Assembly (NCBI RefSeq): GCF_021347895.1
Contig: NC_067122.1
Coordinates: forward strand, 33,326,215 to 33,390,214
Direction of reading: 5' to 3'
Source: Acanthochromis polyacanthus
Taxonomy: Eukaryota > Chordata > Actinopteri > Pomacentridae
Length of the DNA stretch: 64,000 nucleotides
Shown here: one piece after another, positions 13,079 to 24,837 of the stretch
How the letters are laid out: each line of letters begins with the position of its first letter
Position numbering within the stretch: position 1 is the first letter of the stretch
The notes under the pieces: generated by a model
Database searches by the model: none
The model's input: only the letters and a program-made list of their open reading frames with translations
What the model was told of the DNA's origin: nothing
Position numbers and translations under genes: made by a program

Positions 13079-13689
13079 TGTTCTCAGAGTAAAAGGAGTG
13101 CAAGGAAGACATCAAGCTATATATATGGGGTCTGTGTGAAGATGATACATTGATGCCAATGCTTTGATACACTGATTGATACATTGATTAGTCTGGAAGG
13201 TGTGGTTCACGTGGGGGTTAGGCACAAAGGCACGGGAAAGAGATGGGTTCACATAACAGACACCTGTCTGGTCTGTGTGAAGATTTGATACATTGCTTCG
13301 GTTCACATGGGAGGAACGGCACATAAGCACGGGAAAGAGATGTGTACCCACAAAAGACATTGTTTGGACTGAAGAGTGAGTGAGTGAGTGAGTGAGTTGT
13401 TTATGGAAATATTTTCTGTCTGATGGACGAAGATATTCTGGTTACCCATTCATTTCTTATGGCGGTCACTTTTGACCGGGAACACAACAGGTGTAACAAG
13501 GTTGATTAAAACACTCAAAATTCAATGAAAGTGGTGAAAATCTTTTTTATGTGTTTAATTGCATAGTATGAAGGATATCATGAGGCCTTGAGGCAATCAG
13601 ATGTAAAACACAATTTTTATGAAGGTTTTAAGTTGTAAATCGGTCTGATTTGACCCGAACACGACAGGAGGGTTAACCTACTAACAAAT

Positions 13690-15698
13690 GGAGGGCTTTT
13701 AGGAAACGGAGGGCTTTTAGGTCAGGAGACAAGGAGGAGATGAGATCTGCACAGAGAGAAAGATCAGAGAGGGGAAATGCAGCTACAGGAAGAGGATGGA
13801 GGATCAGCTGCTGCAGAACAATATCAGCGGGGTCTGGAGGGGCCTGAAAACCATCTCTGGCCACAAAGATCCCAAGACAGAACTGAGACGGGACCAGGAG
13901 TGGGTGAATGATCTGAACACCTTCTTTAACAGGTTTGAACAGTCAGCCACCCCTCCCCCGGACCAGTCCACCCTGCAGCAGCCACCACTGCATCTGTCTG
14001 TACCCCCTCCTGACTGTACCACCCCCACTGTATTCCCCCTCCTTACAGCTCCACCGTTCTCCTACCATCACACCTCCCCTCCTCCACAGGGCCCCACACT
14101 CACAACCAGCACACAGCCCCCCTGCCCCAGCTTGTCCCTATCAACATCCCAGGTGCGGAGAGAACTGAGCAGACTGAAGATCAGGAAGGCTACGGGTCCA
14201 GATAGCATCATCTCCAGGCTCCTCGAGTCCTACACAGATCAGCTGAGCAGGATTGTAGAACATACTTTCAATTGAGCCTGAAGCTGGGGAGAGTACCACA
14301 GCTGTGGAAGACATCCTGCGTGGTACCGGTGCCGAAGATATCGCACCCCAAGGACCTCAACCACTTCAGGCCGGTGGCACTAACATCCCACCTGATGAAG
14401 ACCCTGGAGAGGTCGGTCCTCTGTAATCTGCGATCCCTGGTGAGCTCATCATTGGCCCTGCTGCAGTTTGCCTACCAGCCCGGCATCGGGGTTCATGATG
14501 CAGTGATCTACCTCCTGCACAGATGTCTCTCTCACCTGGAGAAGACGAAGAGCACTGTGAGAATCATATTTTATGATTTCTCCAGTGCCTTCAACACCAT
14601 CAAGCCTGCGCTTCTGGGGGACAAGCTGGAGCAGACAGGAGTGGACTCTCACCTCACATTATGGCTGCTGGATGACCTCACCAACCAGCCACAGTTTGTG
14701 AGGGCAGAGGACTGTGTGTCCGACACTGTGGTCTGCAGTACAGGGGCCCCACGGGGGACTGTCCTTACCCCCTTTCTTTTCATCCTCTACACTGCAGACT
14801 TCTCCCATCACACCACAAACTGCCATCTTCAGAAGTTCTCTGACGACTCTGCCATCATCGGCCTCATCACGGACGGAGATGAGGAGGAGTACAGAGAACT
14901 TAACCAGGACTTTGTGGACTGGTGCCTGCTGAACTGCCTCCAGATCAATGCGGTGAAAACCAAGGAACTGGTGGTGGACTTTAGCAGGAACAGACACACT
15001 TCTCCTACACCAGTGAACATCCAGGGAACGGACATTGAGATTGTGGACTCCTACAGGTACCTGGGTGTTCACTTAAACAAGAAACTGGACTGGACTACTA
15101 ACACCAGCACACTTTACAAGAAAGGTCAGAGCAGACTCCTCTGCTCAGAAAACTGAGGTCCTTCAGGGTGCTGGGAGCACTTCTGAAGACCTTTTATGAT
15201 TCTGTGGTAGCATCAGCCATCATGTATGGAGTGGTCTGCTGGAGCAGCAGCATCACGGCTTCAGACAGAAAGAGATTAAACAAACTGGTAAAGAAAGCCA
15301 GTTCTGTCCTGGGCTGCCCCCTTGATCCTGTGGAGGTGGTGGGAGACAGGAGGATGATGACAAAGCTGTTGTCCATCATGGAGGACACCTCCCACCCCCT
15401 GCAGGAAACAGTAAGATCACTGGGCAGCTCCTTCAGTGACAGACTGCTTCACCCGCGGTGTCTAAAGGAGAGATACCACAGGTCCTTCCTTCCTGCTGCA
15501 GTCAGACTTCACAATCAAGCCTGCTCCCAGTAATTTCTGTTCACCAATTTACAAACTGCAATAAAAAATGTAAATATTGATGCTGTGCAATTACATTAAA
15601 ATCTTGCTGTAAATAAGTGTTCTATTTGCTGCTGTACAATGTAAACTTCCCTGCTGTGGGATTAATAAAGGTTTAATCTATCCATCTATCTATCTATC
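13690..15698 (+). pseudogene. Rex1/CR1-like LINE, 5'-truncated, frameshifted
   Basis: Three plus-strand frames (13796-14275, 14272-15156, 15168-15533) join into one reverse transcriptase. The visible order is: a linker with KMEDQ-like sequence; RKATGPDSI; FRPVALTSHLMKTLERSVL; FYDFSSAFNTIKP; GAPRGTVLTPFLFILYTADF; the active-site strand FSDDSAI; YRYLGVHLNKKLDW; and the C-terminal tail ALLKTFYDSVVASAIMYGVV. Single-base shifts near 14272 and 15150 break the frame. There is no endonuclease (5' truncation). A short 3' UTR ends in (TATC)n at 15678-15698, as in Rex1-type elements. It lies in the island bounded by the inverted arms. Confidence 0.85.
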
Positions 15699-15974
15699 TC
15701 ACTTGCCAAAAAGCATGGCAGAACTTGATCCCTGTTCTATTGGTGTGAAACTTGGACAGCAAGATGAAAGCCACAAGTTATCGTACTGCAGAAATACTTA
15801 CAGGAGTACAAGGCAAAGCTGTAACTTTAGAATGTGGAGTAAAGACCATTTGGTGAACCTGCCAGTGTGCTAGAATTACACCTGCAGATGTAGAAAATGA
15901 CTACATGTATCAAAATAATACTGGTCATCTAAAATGATCTTGTATAGGCTATAGGTAATGCACCAATTATAGCC
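15699..15974. other. Unassigned DNA inside the nested island
   Basis: Sequence between the LINE tail and the right inverted arm. It may be original interior of the outer element. No coding match is recognised. Confidence 0.3.
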
Positions 15975-16398
15975 AAATACAAATTCATGAGCAGGTTATA
16001 GGGGTTCACTTCAAGTGTATGGTTGACCATGAAGGAGGAAATAAGTCAAACCGGGATTTTGTAGGCTTGTAGTACCACGATAGAAGCTATTATACACAAA
16101 TTTATAGATCTCTACCACCTGTGACACATTGCCTTGAGCCATGAACAATGTCTAGAGGCTGAGAAATAAGCAGTTAAATAGTGCAAAATCCTAGGCGAGG
16201 ATTTAGAGGGTGGGTTTAGGTCCAAATTCCAGAAATTTGAAGAGGTCATAACTTTGGAACTAGTAGAGATGGAGACCTATAATTTTGCATGGAAAGTTCT
16301 ATTGTAACTATCTTTCAGCACATAAAACCCTGAGAAAATTGTCAATAGTGCAGCAACCACTTTTCTGGAAGTTGTGTGTTTTCACATGAAATGACCCA
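15975..16398 (-). repeat. Right arm of large inverted repeat pair
   Basis: It is the inverse complement of the left arm and ends CACATGAAATGACCCA at 16398. It shares the block around ATCCTAGGCGAGGATTTAG and the block GATCTCTACCACCTGTG. The arms diverge by many substitutions, so the pair is old. No target-site duplication is obvious outside either arm. Confidence 0.75.
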
Positions 16399-16514
16399 TG
16401 CATCACTTGCTGTATTGTCTGAGCTTGTATGTTTGACAAATACCATGCTCATCCTGCATTTTTCTGACATTGTGGTGAATATGTCTGAATTATCCTGAAA
16501 AACTTACCTACTTA

Positions 16515-16642
16515 CACTGCTCAAAAAAAAAAATAATAAAGGAACACTTTTTAATCTAAGTATTGCATCAAATCAGTGAAACATGTGGGATACTGATCTG
16601 GTCAAGTAAGTAACTGAGGGGCTTTTTAGTCAGTTTCAGCTG
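16515..16642 (+). mobile_element. Isolated Tc1-like terminal fragment, copy of 1-632 family
   Basis: After a TA it reads CACTGCTCAAAAAAAAAAAT and then follows the inverse complement of about 510-632 almost base for base, including ACATGTGGGATACTGATCTG and TAAGTAACTGAGGGGC. The match stops abruptly at TTTCAGCTG, so only one end of the element is here. Confidence 0.8.
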
Positions 16643-16789
16643 TATCCAGTCAAAATATGTAATTTAAGTTACAACTACCTGTAGAGGTACTTTTTTTTAT
16701 TTTAGTCATATGGTTTGCATGTTGTGATTTCATTAACAGGGGAAGGAGCAGGCCCTACTTTGATGAGTCAAAACATTACAGGCACTCCC

Positions 16790-18000
16790 AGATAATTACA
16801 ATCACGGGCCACTTTATTAGGAACAGCTGTTCAATTGCTTGTTAACACAAATAGGTAATCATCCAATCACATGGCCATAATTCAGTCATTTAGGCATGGA
16901 GATGTGGTCAGGACAACTTGCTCAAGTTCAAACCAAGCATTAGAATGGGGAAGAAAGGGTTAGAAGTGACTAAAAGTGTGCCATTGCTGTTGGTGCCAGA
17001 TGGACTGTTCAGAGCATTTCAGAAGCTGCTGAATTGCTGGGATTTTCACACACAGCTATCTCCAGGGTTTACACAGAATGGTCCAAAAAAGAGAAAATAT
17101 CTAGTGAGTGGCAGTTGTTTGGACGAAAATGCCTTGTTGATGTGGTGGGCAGACTGGTGGGAGATGATAGAAAGGCAATAGTAACTAAAAAAAAAACACT
17201 TGTTACAACCAAGGAATGCAGAATACCATCTCTGAACACACAACATGCCAAACCTTGAAGAAGATGGGCTACAGCAGCAGAAGACCACACCAGGTGCCCC
17301 TCCTGTCAGCTAAGAACTGTAAGCTGAGGCTACAATTTGCACAGGTTCACCAAAATTGGACAACAGAAGATTGAAAAAACATTGCCTGGTCTGATGAGTC
17401 TCCATTTCAGCTGCGACATTCAGATGGTCAGAATTTTATGTAAACAACATAAAATCATGGATCCATCCTGTGTTGTATCAATGGTTCAGGCTGGTGGTGG
17501 TGTAATGGTGTGGGGGATATTTTCTTGGCACACTTTGGGCCCTTAGTACCAATTGAGCAAGGTTTAAACACCACAACCTACCTGAGTATTGTTTCTAACA
17601 ATGTCTATCCCTTCATGACCACAGTGGACCCATCTTCTGAAGGCTATTTCCAGCAGGATAATGTACCATGTCATGAAGTCCAAATGATCTCAAACTAGTT
17701 TCTTGAACATGAAATTAGTTTGCTGTACTCAAATGGCCTCCACAATCACCAGATCTCAAACCAACAGAGCACCTTTTGAGATGTGGTGGAACGGTAGATT
17801 GGCATCATGGATGTGCAGCTGACAAATCTGCAGCAACTGCATGATGCTATCACGTCAATCTGGACCAAAGTTTCTGAGGAATGTTTACAACACCTTGTTG
17901 AAAGTATGCCACAAAGAATTTAGGCAGTTCTGAACACAAAAGGGGGTCCAACCTTCTCCTGGCAAGGTGTACCTAAAAAAAAAAAAGGCCAGTGAGTGTA
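16790..18000 (+). pseudogene. Tc1-like transposon, near full length, decayed
   Basis: The ends GGCCACTTTATTAGGAACA and GGCCAGTGAGTGTA belong to a widespread fish Tc1-like family. Transposase pieces occur in order: the DNA-binding part near 16920-17100, then AGGGVMVWGIFSWHTLGP around 17490-17550 (catalytic core), YFQQDNVPCHE near 17650 (second catalytic Asp), and a C-terminal part to about 17930. Frameshifts and stops (for example after QMISN at 17698) inactivate it. Confidence 0.85.
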
Positions 18001-19439
18001 TCTTGCAGTGGTTTATGTCTGGGATCTGGGATATAAATCAACATTTGATAAACACTTAATAAATGTATCGCAGGTGTGAAGACTTTGACAACTTAGACAA
18101 AGAGCAGTTTGTTATGGCTAGATAACTAGGTGCACCTGTTCAGCAGTGGTTTAAAGAGGGACGGACCGTGAGCCAGCAGCAGGATGTTGGAGAGTGTGTC
18201 AGACCACTGCTCCTTGACCACACCCCCCATAACGTGAATGAAAGGTGTCAAACAAACAGCTGATGCAAATACAAACATAAACAACAACATCTCTGCATAT
18301 GGCACCTACACAGTCAGACTGTGATGCTAGTGCTTGCCTTGGGTACGCGCTGCTGCTTCTATGCTGTTTTTTTGTTTGTTTGTTTGTTTGTTTGCATGGT
18401 TGTTGTTGTTTGTTTGCTTGCTTGCTCGCAGTTTTTATGTAACATTGAGAATTTTGACAATAGATGCTCCTGGAAGGAAACAAAATTGGGCAAAGAACCA
18501 AGAGGAACTGGCTCATTCAACAGACCTGGTGGAGTTTCATGATATGAGTCACTTGTTGACTTTTTGTGTTTTTCATCTTAACAACATGACATATACTGCA
18601 ATGTTTTTAGCAAATTAGCACAGTTAATGTTTTGAGCTGAGTCAGGTGTGAGCAGGCAAAGCTTAGATGTAAAGCCAAGCATTGCAATGGTGGTTTGTCT
18701 CTTTGATGAAGAAATGCAGCAACTGACCATCCAAACAGCTTCTTTATTTACTTCAATATTTCAGAAAAATTAGTCTTCACTGCAACATGAAATTAGAGAA
18801 TACAGCTGCTGTACAAAAGAGAGTAGGAATTACATTTTACTAATCATAAGAATTTTACACTGTCACATTAATTGCTAATCCTAGAGGTTCATATACGCTT
18901 GCCAGTTACAGATAAGGATTATTTAATCATTTTCCTCAATTAAAAAAAATAACAAATGTTGTGTTTTTATATAATTTGTTAGACTGAGTTCTGTTTATCT
19001 ACTTTTAGGACTTCTGAAGCTCTTATACTGGGTCAAATTTCTGCAGAAATGTAGAAATCTACAGAGAGTTCACAAACTTCCTACTGTCCTACTGTATGTG
19101 CATTGTTGTGACAGGGAATGCAGGCTATTCACTAACTGGCTGTCATGGGCTAGTATGGCTAAAACATCTAGGGCATTTTTTGGAGCCCCAGTCCAATCTT
19201 GACTAAATTTGAATTGATGAAATTAAGACAAAGCAAATAAAGAGGAAAAAAAGTGGCTGTTATTTTGGCTTAGAGTTGGCTATTCCAGAGACAGCTCATC
19301 TTGACTGAATTTCAATCATAATTTCATTCTGAGCTCTGGTCCACTCTATTCACATCTCCAATATTACTGCTTGAAGTTATGCATGCCTTGAGTTAACCTG
19401 GAAAAAAGTATAACTTTTGAGATTATCTGTAATCAGGAA
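18001..19439. other. Intergenic with a TTTG/TTGC simple tract
   Basis: Apart from a (TTTG)n and (TTGC)n tract at about 18366-18430, no element or gene is recognised. Frames of about 100 codons here run through the simple tract. Confidence 0.45.
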
Positions 19440-19786
19440 GGGCTGCACAGTGGTGTAGTGGTTAGCACTTTCATTTTGCAGCAAGAAGATCCCTGGTTCG
19501 AGTCCCGGCCTGAGCCCGGGATCTTTCTGCATGAAGTTTGCATGTTCTCCCTGTGCATGCGTGGGTTTTCTCTGGGCACTCCGGCTTCCTCCCACAGTCC
19601 AAAAATATGCTGAGGTTAATTGGTGAATGTGAGTGTGATTGTGTGTCTGTATATGTAGCCCTGTGACAGACTGGTGACCTGTCCAGGGTGTCCCCTGCCT
19701 TCGCCCAAGTCAGCTGGGATAGACTCCAGCACCCCCCATGACCCTAGTGAGGATAAAGCGGTATATAGAGAATGGATGGATGGATG
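19440..19786 (+). mobile_element. SINE-like teleost repeat (GGGCTGCACAGTGGTG family)
   Basis: It starts GGGCTGCACAGTGGTGTAGT, has a B-box-like GGTTCGAGTCCC about 50 bases in, the block CTCCCTGTGCATGCGTGGGT, and ends in (GGAT)n. This is one of the commonest dispersed repeats of teleost genomes. A second copy lies in opposite orientation at 52901-53261. Confidence 0.8.
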
Positions 19787-20489
19787 TAATCAGGAAATGT
19801 AAATGTAGGAGAGGCAACCATAGTGATTTCAGCAAATGAGGTAGTCACGTCACTTTTTTTTGATCAACAACAATGTAAATATTTCAACAAATAGGAAATC
19901 TATGCTTCCCCATTCTAAGCAGAAATAACACTTTATTCCAGAACAGCATCCCATTGCAGATCACTTTTGGCCTAAGATTTTTGAACAGATGATTACAGCT
20001 GAGTGGCATCATGCTCTGTCAACAATGACACCAGTTGGCTGGCATGCGTACTGACAGGTCAGGACTGTCAGGATTGTGCATGCATTGTGGCACTTCTGAA
20101 CAGGTTCTCCCCAAGCATGCTGAGTCAAACAAATGTATGGGTTTTTTTTTTATGTTTTTGGTCTTCACAGACCAAAGAATGTGCTCCCCATATTCATTGG
20201 CTTTCTTTTTCTGATTTAGCAGTTTTATTCTGTCATTTTGTGCCAAAGAGGAACTTTTCTTTTTCTGGATGGGATGCCATCTGTCAGTGGGGAAGCCCAT
20301 GCTGTAAAGCAAGATTTGCTTGCCCACACACACAGTAGGCCTCAGTTCTCTATCCTGCTGGTTAGGTATCTTTTCTTTATGGTTAGATATACTTTGGTAA
20401 TGTTAACATTCAAAGCACACCTAATGCACTTTAAAGTTGATACAAAGCAACCCAAAGAGAGAGCACACAGTAAGGCAGAGACAGATTCC
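19787..20489. other. Intergenic, nothing recognised
   Basis: No repeat or coding match is seen. A 111-codon frame at 20003-20338 shows no domain. Confidence 0.4.
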
Positions 20490-20910
20490 AATTAAATGGG
20501 TTTATTTCAATAATAACAACTAAACAAAACAGGACGGGGGGAGGGGTGCGTAATCAAACTAGGACTGAACTCTCTAAAAGAAGGAAGGAGGTGGGACCGG
20601 CAGTCGGGGAGGCACACATCAGCGTTGACGGCAATCAGCAGAGAGTGACGGCGGCCAGAGGGAAGAGCCAGGGGTCCAACCGGTACTTGTCTGGGTGGAG
20701 GGATCAAGTGATCCGGCAAGCAGCCAGGTTGAGCGAAGCAGTCAGGTAGTCCAGGTCCTCCTGGGGAGGCAGTTTTGCCCCTGTCCTGTTTATTTTCCTG
20801 TGCCTCTCACTTGGAGTGTTTTCTGTTTTTATAAACCCATTAAACCCATAATTATTCACCCGCCTGTCTGTTTCTCCTGCTGCTTGGGTTCACAACGCCT
20901 GTTCATGACA
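20490..20910. mobile_element. Possible LTR-derived fragment
   Basis: The right end (to GTTCATGACA) resembles an LTR U5 end, and the left end contains a minus-strand AATAAA with GC-rich DNA behind it, suggesting two LTR-type ends in opposite orientation. No terminal duplication or retroelement coding is found. Low certainty. Confidence 0.3.
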
Positions 20911-20924
20911 TAAACTATGACAAA

Positions 20925-21340
20925 TCAGAAAAAGTTATGGACATTTATCTGACTGGAAAGGGCTACAAAGCCATTTCCAAGTTTGTGGGATTAGCACTGC
21001 GTTTTGCAAGAACAATATGATACCAACAGTGAAACATAGTGGTAGTAGTGCGATGGCAGCTTGGCTTCCACAGGTCCTGGACAACTTGTCATAATTGATT
21101 GAGCCCTGAACTGTGCTCTGTATCAGAAAATCTTCCTGAAGAATATCCACCATCAGTTTGTGACCGAAAACTCAATACAAATGGCTTATGCAGCAAAATA
21201 ATGACTCAAAGCACACAAGTAAGTCCACCTCTGATCGTCTCAAAAAGAACAAAATTAAAGTTTCGGAGGGGCTGAGTCAAACTCTGGACTTGAATCTAAT
21301 TCAGATGCTGTGGCAAGAATTTCAAAGGGCAGTTCATGAT
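20925..21340 (+). pseudogene. Tc1-like transposon remnant with internal deletion
   Basis: Pieces of a Tc1-like transposase are visible in order: GYKAISK near 20970, a GSS.MAAWLP-like catalytic segment near 21050, LMQQNNDSKHTSKSTSDRLK near 21190-21240, and a LWQEFQRAVHD-like C-terminus at 21330. The middle of the DNA-binding part is missing and stops are frequent. Confidence 0.7.
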
Positions 21341-21911
21341 TGAAACCATCTAATGTGGCTGAATTTATATTCTTCAGAGAAGAGTGGGTCAAAATTGGGA
21401 AATTGGATTTTTTTTTACAGAAACACAGTCACTTTCCAATGTTATATTTAAAAAAAAAACAAATACTCAAAGCCATTTTCTTGTCTGTCCAAGACTATGG
21501 CGATGCCATCTACAAAAACGCCTCTGTCTCCACTCTGGATTCAGTTTATCATTCAGCCCTCAGATTTATTACCTGTGACAGCTATTCCATTCATCACAGT
21601 TTATCATATGAAAAAGTTGGCTGGCCATTTCTATCAGTAAGGTGAGACAGACAGTCGCCTCTGTGAACTTATGATGCACTGAATGGCAAAGTGCCACAAT
21701 GTATAACTTCTTTTCTAAATAGGTCCCAAATCACTTTTCAACTCATTCAAGTGACCCATTCAAACTCCGGACAGGGACAACAAAAATCCTTTCCGACTTT
21801 CTGTTCCACACGGTTAGAATATTTTGCAGAAAACACCAAAGCTTGGTGCAACTGCATCTGTTGATCAATTTAAATGGCTGATTATAGACTACACTTCTGA
21901 ATGTGATTGGT

Positions 21912-22365
21912 ACCTCCACCAAAGAAGTTATGTGACACCCGGCGTCTGTGTGTCCGTCCGTCCGTCCGTCCGTCCGTCCGTCCGTCTGTTAGCAAGATAA
22001 CTCAAAAAAGCCTGGGCAGATTCAGATGAAACTTTGAGGGGATGTAGACTATGGTAAGAGGAAGAGCTGATTTAATTATGGTGGCTATCAGGAAAGGATC
22101 CTGGATTCTGGATCACTTTGAAATTTTTAGTATGTTTTATTTTTTAGTATGTGGGCCAAAATATGACAAAAACATCATAGGTTAGTATGTCGTCCAACAA
22201 ATTGGAGCAAGGTGTCCCGATAGCTCAACTGGTTAAGAAGGTGATTCATAAACAGAACTGTGTCAGAGATACAGGTTTGATTCCAGCTCATGATCCTTTA
22301 CTGCATGGGTTTCCTGTTTTCCTCTCTATCCTTGGTGGAGGTCTGCACTCTCTGAGTGCTTTTCT
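21912..22365. mobile_element. Inserted element with ACCTCCACCAAAG ends and (CCGT)n
   Basis: It begins ACCTCCACCAAAGAAGTTATG and nearly ends CCTTGGTGGAGGT at 22330-22342, giving 13-bp imperfect inverted ends. A (CCGT)n tract lies at about 21951-21986, followed by TTAGCAAGATAACTCAAAAA, a motif I know from a widespread animal repeat. It splits the LINE described above. Confidence 0.55.
22213..22290 (+). mobile_element. tRNA-derived SINE head
   Basis: TAGCTCAACTGGTTAAG (A box) and GGTTTGATTCC (B box, 22274-22284) have tRNA spacing, but the cloverleaf stems do not close well. It is a SINE head rather than a tRNA gene. Confidence 0.5.
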
Positions 22366-22500
22366 AGTTTTTAACTGTGTTTGTCTTTGTTTTCTTGTTG
22401 ATTATTGTCTTTTACTCTGTTGACTGTACTCTTGATATCATTCTAAATGAGGGTTTGACTTCAACGATTCCTTGAGGTTTAAATAAAGGTTAAATGAAAA

Positions 22501-23945
22501 AATGAAAATGTAACTGTGTAACTTGGGATTTTACCTATTTACTCTGTCTGTCTCCCTCCTCTTTCAGTTTCTCCACTGAGGTTCACCTTTGTCAACTGTG
22601 TCTTGTCTCCGTAGTCAGTTAACTGCGTATGTAAGTTCAGTACTGCGTCGTCCGCTGTCACTTCATCCTGTTACTTTCTCTCACTCTCCTGTTCTCCAGC
22701 CAGATTCTTCTCCTTGCTCCTTTGGTTTATGTTTGTTGTTCTTTGATAATTTTCTTTGCATCACCTTCTCTATTTTTGAATGTAATTTTCTGTAGATCAC
22801 AAGATACATTTTATCCATTCAGTTGTAAGTTGTAAGTTTCTCCATTGAAGTTTCTCTATTCTTTTGCACAACCTGCCTACTGTATTTGTATCTGCACTTT
22901 CACAATAAAGGTTGACAGTGGGAACAAATCAGAAGTGGATCCAGCAGATACTAATTTCTAAACAGAAAATCTAGAGGAGATTAGATCTACATTGGACAGT
23001 TCTGTTATTTGCATTTAATGCCCCATGGACACGAAGGACAAGTAAAGGGCCTCCATGAAACCACAGCCTGCCTGCTGTTTTTCTCAAGTCTTTTCTTGAC
23101 AAAACCTGACAGCTATACTTTAAGCATTTCTTTCAGTTGTAAAGAAGTATAAGACAAAGAATTATTTTTATTATTTTCAGTCTGAGGTGTTGATGACTGA
23201 TGTATGTTTCAATTTTGAGACAGACATCACCAAGCTCTAATAATAAAAATATTAACAATTCTGTAACAAAGGATGGTCCAAATTTCTTTTGAAATGTTGT
23301 GAAGGTCTCACTTGCAGCTAACGGAAATCCATGATTTGGTGTTATTTTTGCCAAAAGTCATTCTACCAGTTAATGCATTCAAAGGTTGATGGACTTCTTG
23401 TTTGACTATCCTTGGGAAGGTTTAATGGGCATGTTCAATAAATATGCAAAGTCTATAGGTGTGCATGTGCTATTGGCTTAAGCACACGGTGGTGATCTTT
23501 ACATGTGACTAAGATGAAGATCAGGTCACATTTTAATTCTCAATAACTGAACAAATCTGATTGTTATAGTGGGTTCATTTGCCTCTCAGTACATCACAAT
23601 TTATTATTATTATTACTATTATTATTTTGTCAACTTTCCTTTGACCTGAAAAAGAGAGAAAACTGCTAAGTGGATGTTCTATAACATCACTAATTTGCTA
23701 TAACAGTAACTAGGTCTTGCTAAAATTCAGGTGAAAAAAACCCTCATTCACTCTTCTTTTTTTCTGTGCTCTAAGCTTGAACATTTTCATCTTACTTCCA
23801 CACCATTTCTTCTGGCAGGAGCGACACCTCACCCCTTCATCTTAAATCCCTCCTCTGTTGCTTCCCCCACACTGCCTTCAATTCAGGCCACATGCCTCTC
23901 CAACTGTTCAAATGTATGGTGGTCAGTCCTGAGGAATGGCTATGC

Positions 23946-23979
<34 letters not shown>

Positions 23980-24837
23980 CAGTGGGAACTGTTGTTTGCA
24001 AAGGCCCAGTGATGTATTTCTTTACAATTAAATGTTTCTTCCTTTTATATGTACCGGTATGTATGCATGCATACATTGGAGGGTCCATGTTTATATTGAG
24101 CTTAGAAGAAAAGCATGCTGTGACTAATGACACTGATCAGATTGTCTGTTATCAGAGAAAGAACAGACGAACTCGCTGCTGATGGAAGCCATATGGTATG
24201 CCACAAAATGAAAGGAGACAGAGAGGCAGAGATGGGAATAAGATGGAGGTGTAGACGAGGAAGAATGTGTCCTGAAGAAAAGGAAAACCTTGTTTAGCTG
24301 TAAATGACTGCTCAGACTTTTTAGTGTAATGGAAAAATGAAAAAGAAATAATACAAAAAAAAATCTGCAACTTCTGTAACTTCATAATAACACTTTGTAC
24401 CCCTTCAGTGTACACAGAGCTTCTTTATTACATGTAATTTTCTCTGACACACTGTATCTTTTAGTTATGCATTTTGTTATGTGTACATGCATTCAGTTTT
24501 GCATGTTGTTCTTATGTTTGGACAAAAGTCCAGTTATTTTCTAAGTTAACGTCAAATGGTTGACTCTGCAGCATTTCTGTTGCATGTCTGAAGTCATGGT
24601 GCACTAGCTAGATATAGAATTTAGTTGAACAGATCATGAAAAGCAGACAATGAGCCTATCTATAGTAGCTGAAGAAGTTCTATTCATCTGTGAAATGTGT
24701 TTTTACAATCACATGTGGAGCAACGCAAAAGAAAAGTCCTGCGTAGTAATCGTATACAACTAACACAGTTTGGATATTTATAGCAGTGTTTAATGGTAGT
24801 ACACTTAGATATACCTTATATACCTGAGGGCTGTAGA
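22501..24837. other. Intergenic, mostly unassigned
   Basis: Contains a (GT)n microsatellite at about 23948-23979 and an AATAAA-bearing tract near 22905. No gene is supported; frames of up to 98 codons include the microsatellite. Confidence 0.4.

Larger units (their letters stand above)
11285..13672 (-). mobile_element. Non-autonomous piggyBac transposon with TTAA ends
   Basis: Perfect 16-bp terminal inverted repeats, CCCTCCTGTCGTGTTC and its complement, sit directly inside TTAA on both sides (11281-11284 and 13673-13676), the hallmark target of piggyBac. Subterminal GGTCAAAATTGACC-type motifs repeat near both ends. The transposase is reduced to its N-terminus (next entry). A roughly 120-bp unit with GGCACGGGAAAGAGATG-like sequence is imperfectly duplicated at 13130-13350. 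A 969-bp LTR/5S composite (11641-12609) interrupts the element, leaving about 1.4 kb of piggyBac sequence. Confidence 0.92.
21345..22500 (+). pseudogene. LINE 3' region split by a later insertion
   Basis: FLSVQDYGDAIYKNASVSTL followed by VYHSALRFITCDSYSIHHSL and YEKVGWP is the post-RT region of a fish LINE. The 3' end resumes at about 22366 and finishes with TTTAAATAAAGGTTAAATGA. The copy at 29960-30212 shows the same 3' sequence without interruption, so 21912-22365 is an insertion. Confidence 0.75.

Noticed and set aside
22213..22290. tRNA gene
   Set aside because: A and B boxes are present but the acceptor and other stems do not pair; it is a SINE head. The same holds for 59595-59660.
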